Assembly: GCA_030374805.1 (NCBI GenBank)
Contig: JARGSG010000069.1
Span: 124,001 to 188,000, forward strand
From: Gracilaria gracilis
Taxonomy: Eukaryota; Rhodophyta; Florideophyceae; Gracilariales; Gracilariaceae
Direction: 5' to 3'
DNA: 64,000 nt
Shown: positions 39,357 through 50,106 of the stretch, one piece after another
How positions within the stretch are numbered: position 1 is the stretch's first letter
Layout: every line of letters begins with the position of its first letter
The notes under the pieces: generated by a model
The model's input: the letters and a program-made list of their open reading frames with translations, nothing else
The model's database searches: none
Told to the model about the DNA's origin: nothing
Program-made: the position numbers and the translations under genes

Positions 39357-40217
39357 GTTTGCTGCCGCGCGAGACGCAGTTCTCCCCCACCGGCGTCACC
39401 TCGGCCGCCAACGGCGCGCCCAGTGACTCCACCCGACGGATGACAAGGCTGCGAAGCGCGTCAGGCAGTGATCATACTGTCAGTACGCCAGAATACGTAC
39501 TGACAGCAACGCTCACATGCAAACCTGTACACGTAGACGTACTGTTTTGGCTTGTACCTCAGACATTGAGTCTAGGTTCATGATAAACGCAGTGTGGGAA
39601 GGGCTCTTCACAAACAATAACAATCGGCACAGAGGTCTACCAGGAGCTCTCCATCTGAGCTCCTGGGACAAGTGATGTGCCTTTATATACGGTTACTTAG
39701 CGACCCTTCGGCTAACGATGACGTACGACTACTGTACATAAGTAGTGGGAGTGAATCTAAGTTGTACGTGGAGGAGCTGAATGTGTACGTGTTAGTGCGC
39801 ATCTTGACAACTGTACACGTATCTGGCCCTTTCCGTCAGTTGCAAGCTTACAGCTAAGGTTACACGTACATTGGAGCGCGCACGTGCCGTTCGAAAGCCC
39901 GCTGCTGTCATCTTCCTGCGCCCATACAGTGCAATGTCTATGTTGCTTCATCCCCAAAACAGTTTGAACACATTGCACGTGTTTGTCAATAATCATCGTT
40001 GGATGCTCGGCTGTGCTGTTCGCGTTGCGTTTCTAATCCCCAAACTCAAGCCTCTGCAGTTGATCAACCTCGGCTCCCTCGAAACGACATCTACGTTTCA
40101 TTTGCTGTACTTAAAGAACATCCGATGGACTTCTTTCAGCAGCAGCTGAGGCTTTGGAGGAACAGAATCGAGAGATATCTCAAAGACCAACTTCACTGTG
40201 CGCCAGTCTGCTAGAAA
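39357..40217. other. intergenic stretch upstream of the second GCC2/GCC3 gene
   Basis: No gene is seen. The stretch is rich in GTAC/TACGT words and contains the hairpin at 39477-39506. The promoter of the gene at 40218 should be here, but no element can be assigned. Confidence 0.4.
39477..39506. repeat. perfect 11-bp inverted repeat (hairpin)
   Basis: CTGTCAGTACG at 39477-39487 is followed by an 8-base loop and its exact complement at 39496-39506. It lies 700 bases upstream of the GCC2/GCC3 gene. It could be a protein-binding site or a hairpin; there is no evidence for either beyond the symmetry. Confidence 0.5.
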
Positions 40218-42005
40218 ATGATGTGGACACTGGCTATACTTCTTTTCTCTTGCACTGTCTTGTCAGCTAATGGATGTGCCAGAGGTTCATTCCGCGCACC
40301 TGGGTCCTCTCAGTGTACTCTTTGCCAGCCTGGAACCTATCAACAAGCGGAGAACGCTACAAGCTGCCGTCCTTGCGTAGCCGGAAGTTACAACCCGTTC
40401 GTTGGAGCTCAGAGTCCCGACGTGTGCAGAAACTGTCCAGCCGGAACCTATTCTACTGCCGGTTCGTCCATTTGCACACCTTGTCCGGCAGGAACAACTT
40501 CTGGTGAACATTCTCATCGGTGCGGCACATGTCCAAAGGGCAGCAGGATCGCGCCTTGGGGAATTCGAACGGGCGATGAGTTCTGTGAAACCTGTCCATA
40601 CGGATATGCAGATGAGGAGAACCTTTCGGAGTGTAAACCGTGCCCACCTGGATCTTCAGCGCCGCCTGGATCTATTTCAGTTGATCAATGCCAACGTTGT
40701 GCACCGGGTTCGTCTTCAAATGGATTGAATTCATGCAGCCCCTGTTCCTACGGAACTGTTGGTGAACCGGGGTCTACAGAATGTAGAACGTGCCCAGCTG
40801 GTTCTAAGTCGGAACAATGGTCTGGGGGTAAAAGCTGTGCCCTTTGCGATCCGGGCGAATATGGGAAAGTCCGTCGTACGTACTTTGGGTACTATGCAGA
40901 ATGTCACCAATGTCCGGAAAACACGACTTCAAATGCTGCTGGTCGGAGGTTGTGTCGAAGAGCGAATGGGCCTTGTCCTCGAGGATATCTACAAACCTCT
41001 TCTGGAGACTGCGAACGTTGCAACACAGATGAAAAGTATGATGTGGAACTAGAACGATGCGTCCCTTGCGCTGAAAACGAGGGCAGTGTTGGTGGACTTC
41101 CGCAGCAATGTGCACCATGCACAGCCGTCGTCAGGGCTCGGATAAAGAACTCTAAATGCGCACCAAAATTGGATTTAGAGTTTCCAGACAACAACCAGGT
41201 ATGCAGTGCTGGATATCGCATCGAAGAGACGGAAGTGGGGAGGTTCTGTGAGCCGTGTGGAGCTGGATCATTCAGTGCTCGTCCTAATTCCAACAGGTGT
41301 CTACCATGTCCGCATGGGACGGTTTCTGAAGACTCTGGTGCACAGAGATGCGAAAGATGTCCACCAGGAACGACGGCAAATGAAGATCACACCGCATGCG
41401 TCGTGCCACACACGAACTGTCCAATTGGTACATTTCTACACGTCGAAATGAATGGGTATACTTCATGTGTGTCGGATCAATGCTCAGTCTCGGAAGACGG
41501 TTCGTACTCCTGCCCGCCATGCACTGGTTCATTCTTTAGGACGTTCAGCTTCGAAGGATGTGCCCCTTGTCCTGGGAAGCAGGTGCGAAACGTTGATCTA
41601 GTATGTGGGTGTCAAGGAGTATTTGCTCAAACCCTCGGGATGGTGGATGGAAGTTGTTCAGAATGCCCTGTTGGTAGCTATGGGAAGCCCAGTTCCCCTG
41701 GAATGGACAACGAATGTGTGCAGTGTCCTGCAGGAACGTATCGGGCAGTGGCAACGTTTGAACAGTTAAAAGCTACGGTGTGTCCAAGGTGCTCGTATTG
41801 GAAAGCGTGTCAGAAGTGCCCTCCTGGATTTGTGACAAGACACGACGGTGCAACAGAATGTGAAAAGTGCCCTGAAGGTACATTCAGCTACGGAATTGGT
41901 GATACGGAGTGTTTGTCGTTTGGGTCTTCAAGCCAGCCAGTAAGCTTTAATGATGCGTTGGACCTGGATGTGAACAGAGAGCTCGAACGTCTTTCAGCTT
42001 GGTGA
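40218..42005 (+). CDS. secreted GCC2/GCC3 (ephrin-receptor-like) cysteine-repeat protein, paralogue
   Basis: The frame of 595 residues starts with two methionines and a short, strong signal peptide (MMWTLAILLFSCTVLSANG). The mature protein is built of tandem GCC2/GCC3 units such as CRNCPAGTYSTAGSSICTPC. It ends with CPEGTFSYGIGDTECLSFG and a short acidic tail without a membrane segment. It aligns end to end with the protein at 7827-9662 on the opposite strand. Shared landmarks include GYADEENL.EC..CPP near residue 135, SGDCERC, CVPCAENEGSVGGLPQ, and the tail. The repeat pattern is that of disulfide-rich extracellular modules. The two genes are a dispersed duplicate pair that has diverged but kept the reading frame, which argues that both are used. 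Confidence 0.83.
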   Translation: MMWTLAILLFSCTVLSANGCARGSFRAPGSSQCTLCQPGTYQQAENATSCRPCVAGSYNPFVGAQSPDVCRNCPAGTYSTAGSSICTPCPAGTTSGEHSHRCGTCPKGSRIAPWGIRTGDEFCETCPYGYADEENLSECKPCPPGSSAPPGSISVDQCQRCAPGSSSNGLNSCSPCSYGTVGEPGSTECRTCPAGSKSEQWSGGKSCALCDPGEYGKVRRTYFGYYAECHQCPENTTSNAAGRRLCRRANGPCPRGYLQTSSGDCERCNTDEKYDVELERCVPCAENEGSVGGLPQQCAPCTAVVRARIKNSKCAPKLDLEFPDNNQVCSAGYRIEETEVGRFCEPCGAGSFSARPNSNRCLPCPHGTVSEDSGAQRCERCPPGTTANEDHTACVVPHTNCPIGTFLHVEMNGYTSCVSDQCSVSEDGSYSCPPCTGSFFRTFSFEGCAPCPGKQVRNVDLVCGCQGVFAQTLGMVDGSCSECPVGSYGKPSSPGMDNECVQCPAGTYRAVATFEQLKATVCPRCSYWKACQKCPPGFVTRHDGATECEKCPEGTFSYGIGDTECLSFGSSSQPVSFNDALDLDVNRELERLSAW

Positions 42006-42193
42006 TAATGCAGACCTCGAAGGAAACCCGAATTGTTTTGGGCAGGTGATATGAACTACAGAGAATCGAATATCTTCGACGGCAGGTCGAAGAGCAATTG
42101 GTAAATCGTTTCATTTCTGAGTTTAATTCTTTGAAGATACCCCTGTAAAGAGAATCTGCCCAGGCCCAAGAACGCAACATGTCAATAGTAGAT

Positions 42194-42779
42194 CTAGGTC
42201 ATACCTTTGAGCAAAGAAAAATCACAACGAATACCGAGCGACTGCACCTTGGGGTGTACCCCAGGTGCTTGCATATAGACGCTACATGCGCTCGCCGTAC
42301 GCCCGCGTACGTAGCGCATAGGAGTGCCCGGGCGCACGTAGCGAGTAGGTACGCCCGCAACGTATACATTCTCGACTCGCAGTAAATGACTTATTCCAAC
42401 CTCTACGCTATATCTTTGCCCAAAATATGCCGAGCAATACATTGGGAACACTTCTTGTTTTAATGAACTCTGGAAGAGCAAGGGAAACTTAGTAGTATTC
42501 TTCTTGTGCAGCTTTTGTACACTACCAAACTGACTTTCATATACACTAAATACAACAGCAGCTTGTGCAATCTTTTGGTCAAAGCTACGGACGAAGTGGG
42601 TAAAATAATAATACTCGTCTAACTCGCGAGATAGGTATGCCAATTTATACAAGGCTACTATGCGACCATTCAAATTAAGAAATAGTACTCTGCGCTTGGT
42701 TGCAAGTGCGCCAGGGTGGTGGTGAAAGTGCTGAAATTCGATGCCTTCGTTTACCAGGGAGGCAGCGGTCGTGGTGTCT
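42194..42779 (-). pseudogene. unknown protein remnant
   Basis: A minus-strand frame from about 42779 to 42194 has no ATG at its start. It reads like real protein (EGIEFQHFHHHPGALATK, LNLNGRIVALYKLAYLSREL, YYYFTHFVRSFDQKIAQAAV). The same phase continues upstream past a TAA (42784-42782) for 30 or more residues, so this is probably a broken gene. The C-terminal third is translated from a short-repeat stretch (CGTACG/GTAGCG words at 42270-42370) and may not be original. I do not recognise the family. Confidence 0.35.
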
Positions 42780-42916
42780 TAACCCTTGTCAGGCACCAGA
42801 AAAAGATTTCTTCTTGGTGCCCAAATTTGTAGAATGGGCACCTGGAAGAGTTTTCCGAGGGACAACCACCTATACCCTGTACTTTTCCCTGCACCTATTT
42901 CATCTCTTCTAATACC

Positions 42917-43004
42917 TATTCCAGCTCACCATAACAAGTATTCCAGCTCTCCATTGTACTTATTCTAGCTTGCCGTAGCAATTATTCCAATTCTTTGCGT
43001 AACA
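42917..43004 (+). repeat. 22-bp minisatellite, four units
   Basis: Four adjacent 22-bp units start with TATTCCAGCTC or close variants, at 42917, 42939, 42961 and 42983. The last is the most diverged. The spacing is exact. Confidence 0.75.
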
Positions 43005-43348
43005 TACTATAGGCAAGATTTTAATGTACTTCCGTTCATGGTACCTAGTTCTACAATCGGTTTGTGGCTGTTTTAGACACTGCATTTCTTTGCCAGTACA
43101 ACTTTGTACATAGTATAAAACAAACTGAAAAAATTCCAGAACTTTTCAAGATACTCGTAGTCTATGTACGATATTTACTGAGGAACAAGTTAGAGTGGAG
43201 GCTCATCTTACTACATAAAGCTACCCGCAGACACCTTCGCTTTGAAACAAAACTCGTTTGTACGTTTTTATTGAATACCTCTGGAGCGTGCGGGAGAACA
43301 TGAAAGTAGCGTTTTATTGCGAAGCCATTCACAATTGTCGTCTGGTTC

Positions 43349-43643
43349 TCAGGGAAATATCGTTACACACGGGAAGATATCGATATTTTCCCTCGAGTGA
43401 GGGAAAATATCGATATTTTCCCTTACCTGCCCGGTATGAGATTTCCGTTACTCTCACGTAAGAACGACCATCATACAGCGCTCACATTTCGATATTTGCC
43501 CCGAGAACCAGGACGACGACAAACACGTTATCAACGTGGCACTCGAGCGCGATATGAGCCCTCGAGAGGGTTATTTTCCCGAGGCTGCGCCTCGGGAAAA
43601 TAACACTCCCTCGGGCTCATATCGCACGCTTGTGCCAGTTAAT
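43349..43643. repeat. palindrome cluster with a long near-perfect hairpin
   Basis: Two 22-bp palindromes built on GGGAAAATATC and its complement lie at 43371-43392 (one mismatch) and 43401-43422 (perfect), separated by CTCGAGTGA. Further on, an imperfect inverted repeat with arms of about 55 bp (about 43531-43585 and 43589-43643) is centred on GAGGC-TGC-GCCTC. The arms contain the same TTATTTTCCC word as the first palindromes. No coding potential or known transposon end is visible. A foldback or miniature inverted-repeat element is the simplest reading. A regulatory or replication role cannot be excluded. Confidence 0.7.
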
Positions 43644-43778
43644 AACCCTTATTTATTTATTGTACAAAGTACTGCAAAAGTGTCGGTAAAACTAAATAAC
43701 AACAGTAAAGCTTTTTCAGAAGGAAATCAATTGCAGTACATGATTATCTCGTGTGACGTCATTTTCTTTACTACAATT

Positions 43779-43980
43779 TGTTAATACCGGAGCGCCTCAT
43801 GCAAGGCAGAAGCGCCACATGTGGCCACGTATGCGTGGCAGGTGTGTGCCGTGCTCCGTACATTGCGCAGTAACAAATAAATTGCACTGCACTCGGCCGG
43901 CGGCGTCATCCTGCTCATCCCGCCGACAGAAGGGCAGCAAGCATTCCTGTCATTTTGTTTGTCCTACCGCGCTTGCTACA
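43779..43980 (+). repeat. 5' LTR of the Copia fossil
   Basis: TGTTAATACC...CTACA, 202 bp, preceded by CAATT and followed at once by the candidate primer-binding site TGGTAGCATCGCC. Confidence 0.87.
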
Positions 43981-45009
43981 TGGTAGCATCGCCTGGGGCG
44001 CGCTGCCCCGGGCCGCCATCCTCTGCGCACATTTTCCTCCCCTTTTTCCGGGTGCTGCCGCGCTTTTACCGCGCGCACGCTGAACTACTAAAGCTTTCAA
44101 CTTCAGACGATTGCGCCTGGCGAATGTCAAGGCCCGCTTGCCCGAAATTATGTTGTGGCTGAAGCTTCAAGTGCGCAATATAACGTGCAAAATTGTCTTA
44201 ATGATGAGCTTACAGGTCTGTAGACTCTGTTATGGCTAAAAAAAGGTAATTCAACTCCGACATGATAAGGACACTTTACTTGGTTTTTTTCTTTGTCCTG
44301 TTGATGTCCACAAAAACTATGAATACTGATAAACTACATATTATGGTTATCGTTTTCTTCATGTTCGTGAAAGTCTCTCTTTCTTATACAAATAAGCGAA
44401 CACTTCGCTCCGGCTCATTCTTTTTCGCTTGCGCGAAGCCGCATCGCATCGTCAAACTCCACTCGTTTCTCTTTACGCTGCCTTGCTCGTTCTTCGCCAC
44501 AACATGGCTGCACATTAACTCTGCGCAAACAAGCTGCCCCAAAAACTTCGTAATATCCTTCGTTTCTGCCCATTGCACCAAATTTGTCTGGTACTCAATG
44601 CGCTACACTCCGCGTAGACTCGTACAACAGCATGACACTCAGATCTACTCGTTTTGCCCAAACGTATTTAATGGCGTCATGCTTTGGAGGTTTTTTCATA
44701 TTCATCTCTTGTAAGGAGTGCTTTCTCCAACATGGATCCCTCATACAACCTCCACTGTATGGGAACCACTCAATAAAATTCAAAACTCTTTCGGTCCTCA
44801 TTGATTTTCTTTCTTGCACAACGTTTTTCTCCTCTTTTGCAATCGCAATCGCTATGGTCTAGACTTTTGGAGAGGCGTCTCACACACACCGCTTCTGAGC
44901 TTTCACGTTGCGGGACATACTTCTTTCTGCTCTTGGTTCATTTTTCTTGTTTCGGAAGAATCCTAACATTCGGAACGGGATTTCGTTGTCGTACAAATAC
45001 CGATAAAGT

Positions 45010-45298
45010 TTGGGGTCCTAGAACCCCTAAACCCCATACCATAAGCGACTTTCCTCCTTGCAACCGTTTAGAAAATATCTCTGGCTCCTACCTTGAATCA
45101 TGCCAATATGATGCTAAACCATCGAGACCATCAAGATTAAACTTTTTCTCGTCCGAAAATATAACCTTCTTCCATTCGATAGAATCCGATGAGAGCTTAT
45201 GTTTTGCAAAAAACCCTTTTTTTCTTGGGTTGAAGGTTCATATAAAGGCCCGACTTCATATTCTTGTACTTAAGATAAGGTACTTCTGTGAGGATCTG
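45010..45298 (-). pseudogene. Tc1/mariner transposase fragment lodged in the Gypsy LTR
   Basis: The minus-strand translation reads YLKYKNMKSG, then EWKKVIFSDEKKFNLDGLDG, then YWHDS, then EPEIFSKRLQGGKSLMVWG. This is the typical Tc1-family block around the first catalytic Asp (FSDEKKFNLDG) through GG.S.MVWG. One in-frame stop lies between DSR and EPE. No terminal repeats, N-terminal DNA-binding domain or C-terminal catalytic residues are present, so this is an internal fragment of about 280 bp. It has no visible TA duplication, so ordinary cut-and-paste insertion does not explain it. Confidence 0.8.
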
Positions 45299-45807
45299 TG
45301 TCGCACAAATACCGATAAGGTGCGGGGTCCGCCTGGTAGAGGGAGCGCGCGAGGGCTCAGCCTAAAAGGGGAAAAACACACAACCAATATGGTAATAGGG
45401 CACCTGAAACCCGCAGGGGCAAACGGCGGGGCAACAAGTCTAGACCGTGTCGGTTTACGGTAGTAGACGTCGACGCGCGGTAAAACCTGAATCTTAATAG
45501 AGTAGCAAGTGACCAGGATGGTATAGTTACTGCCCTAGTGGTGCCTGACTTTACAATACCCGAGGGGGAAGGCGAGGTGCACCACAATATATAGAAGGTG
45601 CCCCGACGCCGATCTCCCATGCGGGCATGACGTCATTGGCTGCACCCATGACCAACTGTCATGGGCCAGCAATGCTAAACTATCCTAGACTATAAATTAG
45701 AAATTAGAAATTATAAAATACAGAATACCAATTGGGTACCGTGCAGCCAGCAAGGCGCACCAGTAGGCCCAAGTGGCACCAACCCATTGAGGTGTCATTG
45801 TACTACA
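45299..45807 (-). repeat. 3' LTR (main body) of Gypsy fossil 2
   Basis: 509 bp. A second copy of the first 34 or so bases of the LTR (+ strand reading, beginning TGTCGTACAAATACCGATAA) lies at 44987-45020, directly beside the TTCGT target duplication. A Tc1-like fragment lies between the two copies. Confidence 0.88.
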
Positions 45808-45809
45808 GA

Positions 45810-48800
45810 CCCCCTTCCTACCCTGAGCCACGCCTTCGTGGCTCCTAGATCCTTTCACCAAGTCGGTGGCATCGTCGTACCAATTTGGTCCCTGTCGCAG
45901 CCTTTGTGCCATCTCGCTCCGTGCGTCGCGTCGGCTCTACGTCGCCGAGCGCACTCTGTTCACCACCTTGGTCATCACCGATGGCGGCTTTATCCACCTC
46001 TTTGGTTATCACCGACAGCGGCCTATTCATTCTCATTTGTGGTTTGGGCGCGACGCGCGCCCATTGCATACCTCCAAGGTTCTACCTTTTTCGCTGCACG
46101 GCTTAGACCCATTTACCGTGTCGGTATACCCAGTAATGGGCGGGTTGCGCCTTCGGGCTCGTGTGAGCACTGTACCGTGAAGAATTTTGGCGCCCACTTG
46201 GTTGCGGCGTATCTCTCTGTCTCTTCGAGGTTCGAGTACCAACCCTTCGAGGCATTGCCGCTGACTCCATCGAGGTTGTTCCACCGTTATCCCTTCTGGT
46301 TACCTTCGCACCCCCTTTGCGGTTTGTCTACGCGGCTCGGGCCACCGTGGCTTTTCGTCCGACCGACAAGGTTGAATCCGTTTATGGTGACCCCCGATTC
46401 TTATCTGAACCACATGGGTAGCCCCGGTACCAGCGTGCGGGCTCGCACCCGTAGCGGTACACGGCGATTGTCGGTTCCCCATGTTGGTCAATCGGACGCG
46501 GTAACCTCAAGGGACGGCGCGCCATCGGCGACCAATGCCGATACCTTAATGGTTGAACCAGCATGGGGCCCCGAACGGGTGGAGGTTTTGAGCATCAGCT
46601 CTAGTGACTCACCCATTGTGGATAAAAAGCCGATTCGCTTCACCCCTGCGGTCGAATGCTCGCCGTCTCAACCACTCCCTCACGGTACTCATCACACCAT
46701 GTCGGGTGCCGGTCCTTCGCGCGGCCGCGGAAGCGGCATTGCCAAGTCTGGTTCTCGGGGTGCTGCTTTGTACCATTCCCGCATCCAAACTGGTTTCCGG
46801 AGCCAGCCGTTTCAGTCTTCCTCACATCAACCTCAAGGAATTCATGAAGGGATCCGTGACCCGTATGGTCCGGAGCCCGAATTTCCTCGTGGTATTTCCT
46901 ATTATGGTTTGGAGACGTTCACCACGGCCGACTGGAACGTTTCCCAACATGGTACCTTCGGGGTCGATCCAAGAATGGTTTCGCAAGCGACGCTGTACCG
47001 TCGGAACTGGCCCGTGGCGCCAGGGAACACATCGCTTCCCGGCGTCTTTCGACGTCCGACTCTGGATACCTACTTGGGTTTGTTTCGTTTGGATTGCGAG
47101 CGTCTCCGCTCCGTCCCGCAAACGCTCCACCGTCGGGATAAAAAATCTCAACCTCGTCAGGGTCGGTCGGAGTGCTATGATAGTCGCCAGCGACACACAC
47201 CAATGAGGTATTTCATTCCCCCGCTTTATCCCAGCGATCTGCCGTACGTTCGTATTGAACCGGAGCTCCATTATTACCGACGTCTGGTTGTGAAGATCTG
47301 TCAGTACGACTCCCTTCCGCAGCAGTACCTTCCGGCTTCTCCACATTTGGTTTGCTTCGATAGGCCTTACAATACCATCCATTGGGCTAACCGTCGTAGG
47401 TGGGGGGTGGATGCTGCCACCGATGCTCAAATTTGCACCCGGTCCAGCTTCAACCGCGTCAGCTTCAACCGCGTCATGCATGGGTTCCATAATGTGGAGT
47501 TCTTCTCACCACCTAATAAGGGAAGAACCTCTTGGTATGCGGCCCGACCTGAATGTTGGAATGCCTATGAGGTTCCGATGTCGCTCAGCGTCCCAACCCC
47601 ACCGGTATTGGCTTACTTCGGGAGCTACATCACCCGTAACCACGATCGGTATTACCTCATTTGGTCGATTGCCCTCGCGGAATGGGCCGTATTGGTGGCC
47701 ATTCTGGCTCTGCAGGCTGCTCGTGACGGTATTGACTAGGATTGTCGTTCTCGAGAAGCCGAGATTTACCGTGACGGTGTGCAACCTCCTGGTCGTATGT
47801 TTTTCATTCCCCCGAGGGTCATTCGCGACATTCGCCTATTTGGACTCGGAACCATTGTGGCAGGTACGGACTACTACATTGAGCAGCTGGAGTTGTTGCT
47901 TACCCAAGTGGAGAGTTTCCCGTGGGGAGCCAAGCAAAGGTGGGAGGTTTTCGATCCGGTGTCCTGGAAGGTTGTATGCCGCGCGGAGCAGCGCTATCCC
48001 GGGGCTCCGACCGATCAGGGGCCTCCAGAGAGTCCCGAGCCATTCCCAACCGTGGTGGAATCGCCAGCAGCTACCCCTGTGGTCACTTCAGCGCCTACTC
48101 CCGCTCCGGAGGGACGCCATACGCCTGCCCATACTGGTGTGACTCCTCTTCTCCCTAATGCGACAAGGGTTGATGGGCCTCCGCGGGCTATCCTCGGGGG
48201 TGTCATGGCTGCGGCTGCGCCGCCTGTCCCCTCTCAGGTGGACTCCCAGGCCATTTCAGGTTTAATGGCTCGGGTCCGCCAAGCCTGCGTGGTGAACTTC
48301 CAGCGGGCGGGTTCTACCTCTGTGGTCAAAGCTCTCACCCTTCTGGAAAGCATCCTGCCTCGTCATGCACAGTACATGCGATCGTTTTCCCAAATTGGTG
48401 AGTTCCGGACCGGTTCCAGGTCGAGCTCTACCAGATGGCTACCAACCAGGTGGCAGGCCTAGCGACGGCCATGGGCCCGGCGCCTACAAACCCTTTGGAG
48501 GATCCCCTATTTGGTGCGAGCCTGAACCCCGGCCTTCTAGACGCTCCGCAGGCTCCTCTCCACATCTGGTCGTCGGTACCTCCGTCGGTTGCGCAGGCGT
48601 GCGCGCCACCTCCGATGGGTGCCGACGTAATGCCAGGCGTCAGCGTGCCTACTAGTTTCCCCGTGGGTCATGGTAGCGCGCCTAGCCAGGCTCCAGGCCA
48701 GGCTCATCTCTTCCAGCCTTGGCCGGGAGCACATCAGAACACCACTCCGGGTCGGGGATCCTCAGCTGGAGGCTCCTCGGGGCCTCACTTTGCCACTCAC

Positions 48801-48812
48801 CCATCAGGTTGA
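45810..48812 (+). mobile_element. antisense extra ORF region carried by Gypsy fossil 2
   Basis: A long open frame on the strand opposite to gag-pol begins at the inner edge of the 3' LTR (open from 45787) and continues in the same phase to 48462. A proline/alanine/glycine-rich tail follows in another frame to 48812. The first part is serine/arginine-rich. The middle (about 47200-48000) looks folded, for example RYFIPPLYPSDLPYVRIEPE and RMFFIPPRVIRDIRLFGLG, with a hydrophobic helix near 47660-47730 (WSIALAEWAVLVAILAL). No similarity is recognised. Extra ORFs between pol and the 3' LTR, sometimes antisense, are known in some plant Gypsy lineages. That this is the same phenomenon is inference. 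Confidence 0.6.
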
Positions 48813-50106
48813 TTGTCGTATCCACTTGGGTCTGTGCTTGAGCCACATTGCTCCTGCATCCCTATTGGTGTTACTCTTCAAGTAAACGTACATGTTATGC
48901 GTTTCCATGGTAGGTTCCAGTTTCCTTTGAGGTGCGGTGCGTAGCGAGGGAGGAAGCTCGAAAACAGCTCCCCCCCTTCCTTAGCTCTGCGCATCTCCAA
49001 TTAGGTTTTGAAACTCTCCTCCCCCCTCCTTAGACCAGCGTACCACGATGTGTGACAGTTAATTCCTTGTAGGTAAGTTCCAGGAGGTGAGTTAGCTCCA
49101 TCCTGAGCCATTTTGGTGCTCGTAGTATGGTTCACCACGTTGGTACTTCTATGCGCCTTCGTACGGCGCAGCGAGCGGTTTCGCCTTCCCATAAGGTCAA
49201 ATATTGTGCCACGCGCTTGTGCGCGGTGGCCAGCAATGTACCTGGATGGTTCTGCATGGCCTCTCACCATGCACGGGCGCACGTGCGGTGTTTCACCCTG
49301 GAGGTTACTTGCAAGGCGAATCAAAATATTTGACCGGAAAATTGCACCTCCATATGGTAGTGAAAACGCAGAAAACCCTTTATGGTCTGTATCTCGAGAA
49401 CCAAGGGGTTTCAGAGGCTGGGAATGGCCGATTCGGGAGCGCGGCACGGTCAAAATACTTAGATTTTCTGACCATGCCGTTGCTCGCTCCCTACACACAA
49501 TAGTGTAAACCGAATCGGTTACTCCACACGGCGCGCCACGAGAAGCGCGCGTATGCCTCGTGAAATAAAAAGATAGAATTTTTTGAACGTTTCCACCGTG
49601 CGGGTTCGCGCGCGTGCCGCGCACGTGCATAGCGCGTGTGCAACGGCGCGCGTACAATGGTGCGTCCGTCTTTAGCGCTACCGCTCCTTGGACAAACCCT
49701 CGTGGAATGCTTCCTTCTGGTTGTACCTTCCCGGTGAGCATCCGAACAGACTTTGGTACTCCTCATTACAATGTGCTTTTCCCCCTTCCTTAGGGGACTG
49801 CATTACCTCTAAGGTTTACCCATCATTCGGCATTTCCTCTCCCTTGCGGTTCCAGTAGCTTACCCTGAAGTGGTGTGGTATGGCTGAGGGCGGCTCGGCA
49901 GTGTCACCATCGGCGCCCCAGCCATACCAACGTACGGTGTACTTCAGACCATCTGGGGTACGGTGGTGACCTACAAAGCGTTCCACTGGGAACTCATTAG
50001 AGACCTGAGCTGGTATCGTTTCACCACTTTGGTTTAGATGAGCATCGGTACCACTAGGGGTAGGTGTTTCCTCTGAAGGAGCAACCTTAATCCCTGCTGG
50101 TGGTAC

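Noticed and set aside
42900-43010. CRISPR-like array
   Set aside because: The 22-bp units are contiguous with no spacers; it is a minisatellite in a eukaryotic genome.
49001-49741. 246-codon minus-strand frame between pol and the antisense ORF of Gypsy fossil 2
   Set aside because: Arginine-rich, no domain, and not supported by position; probably non-coding.
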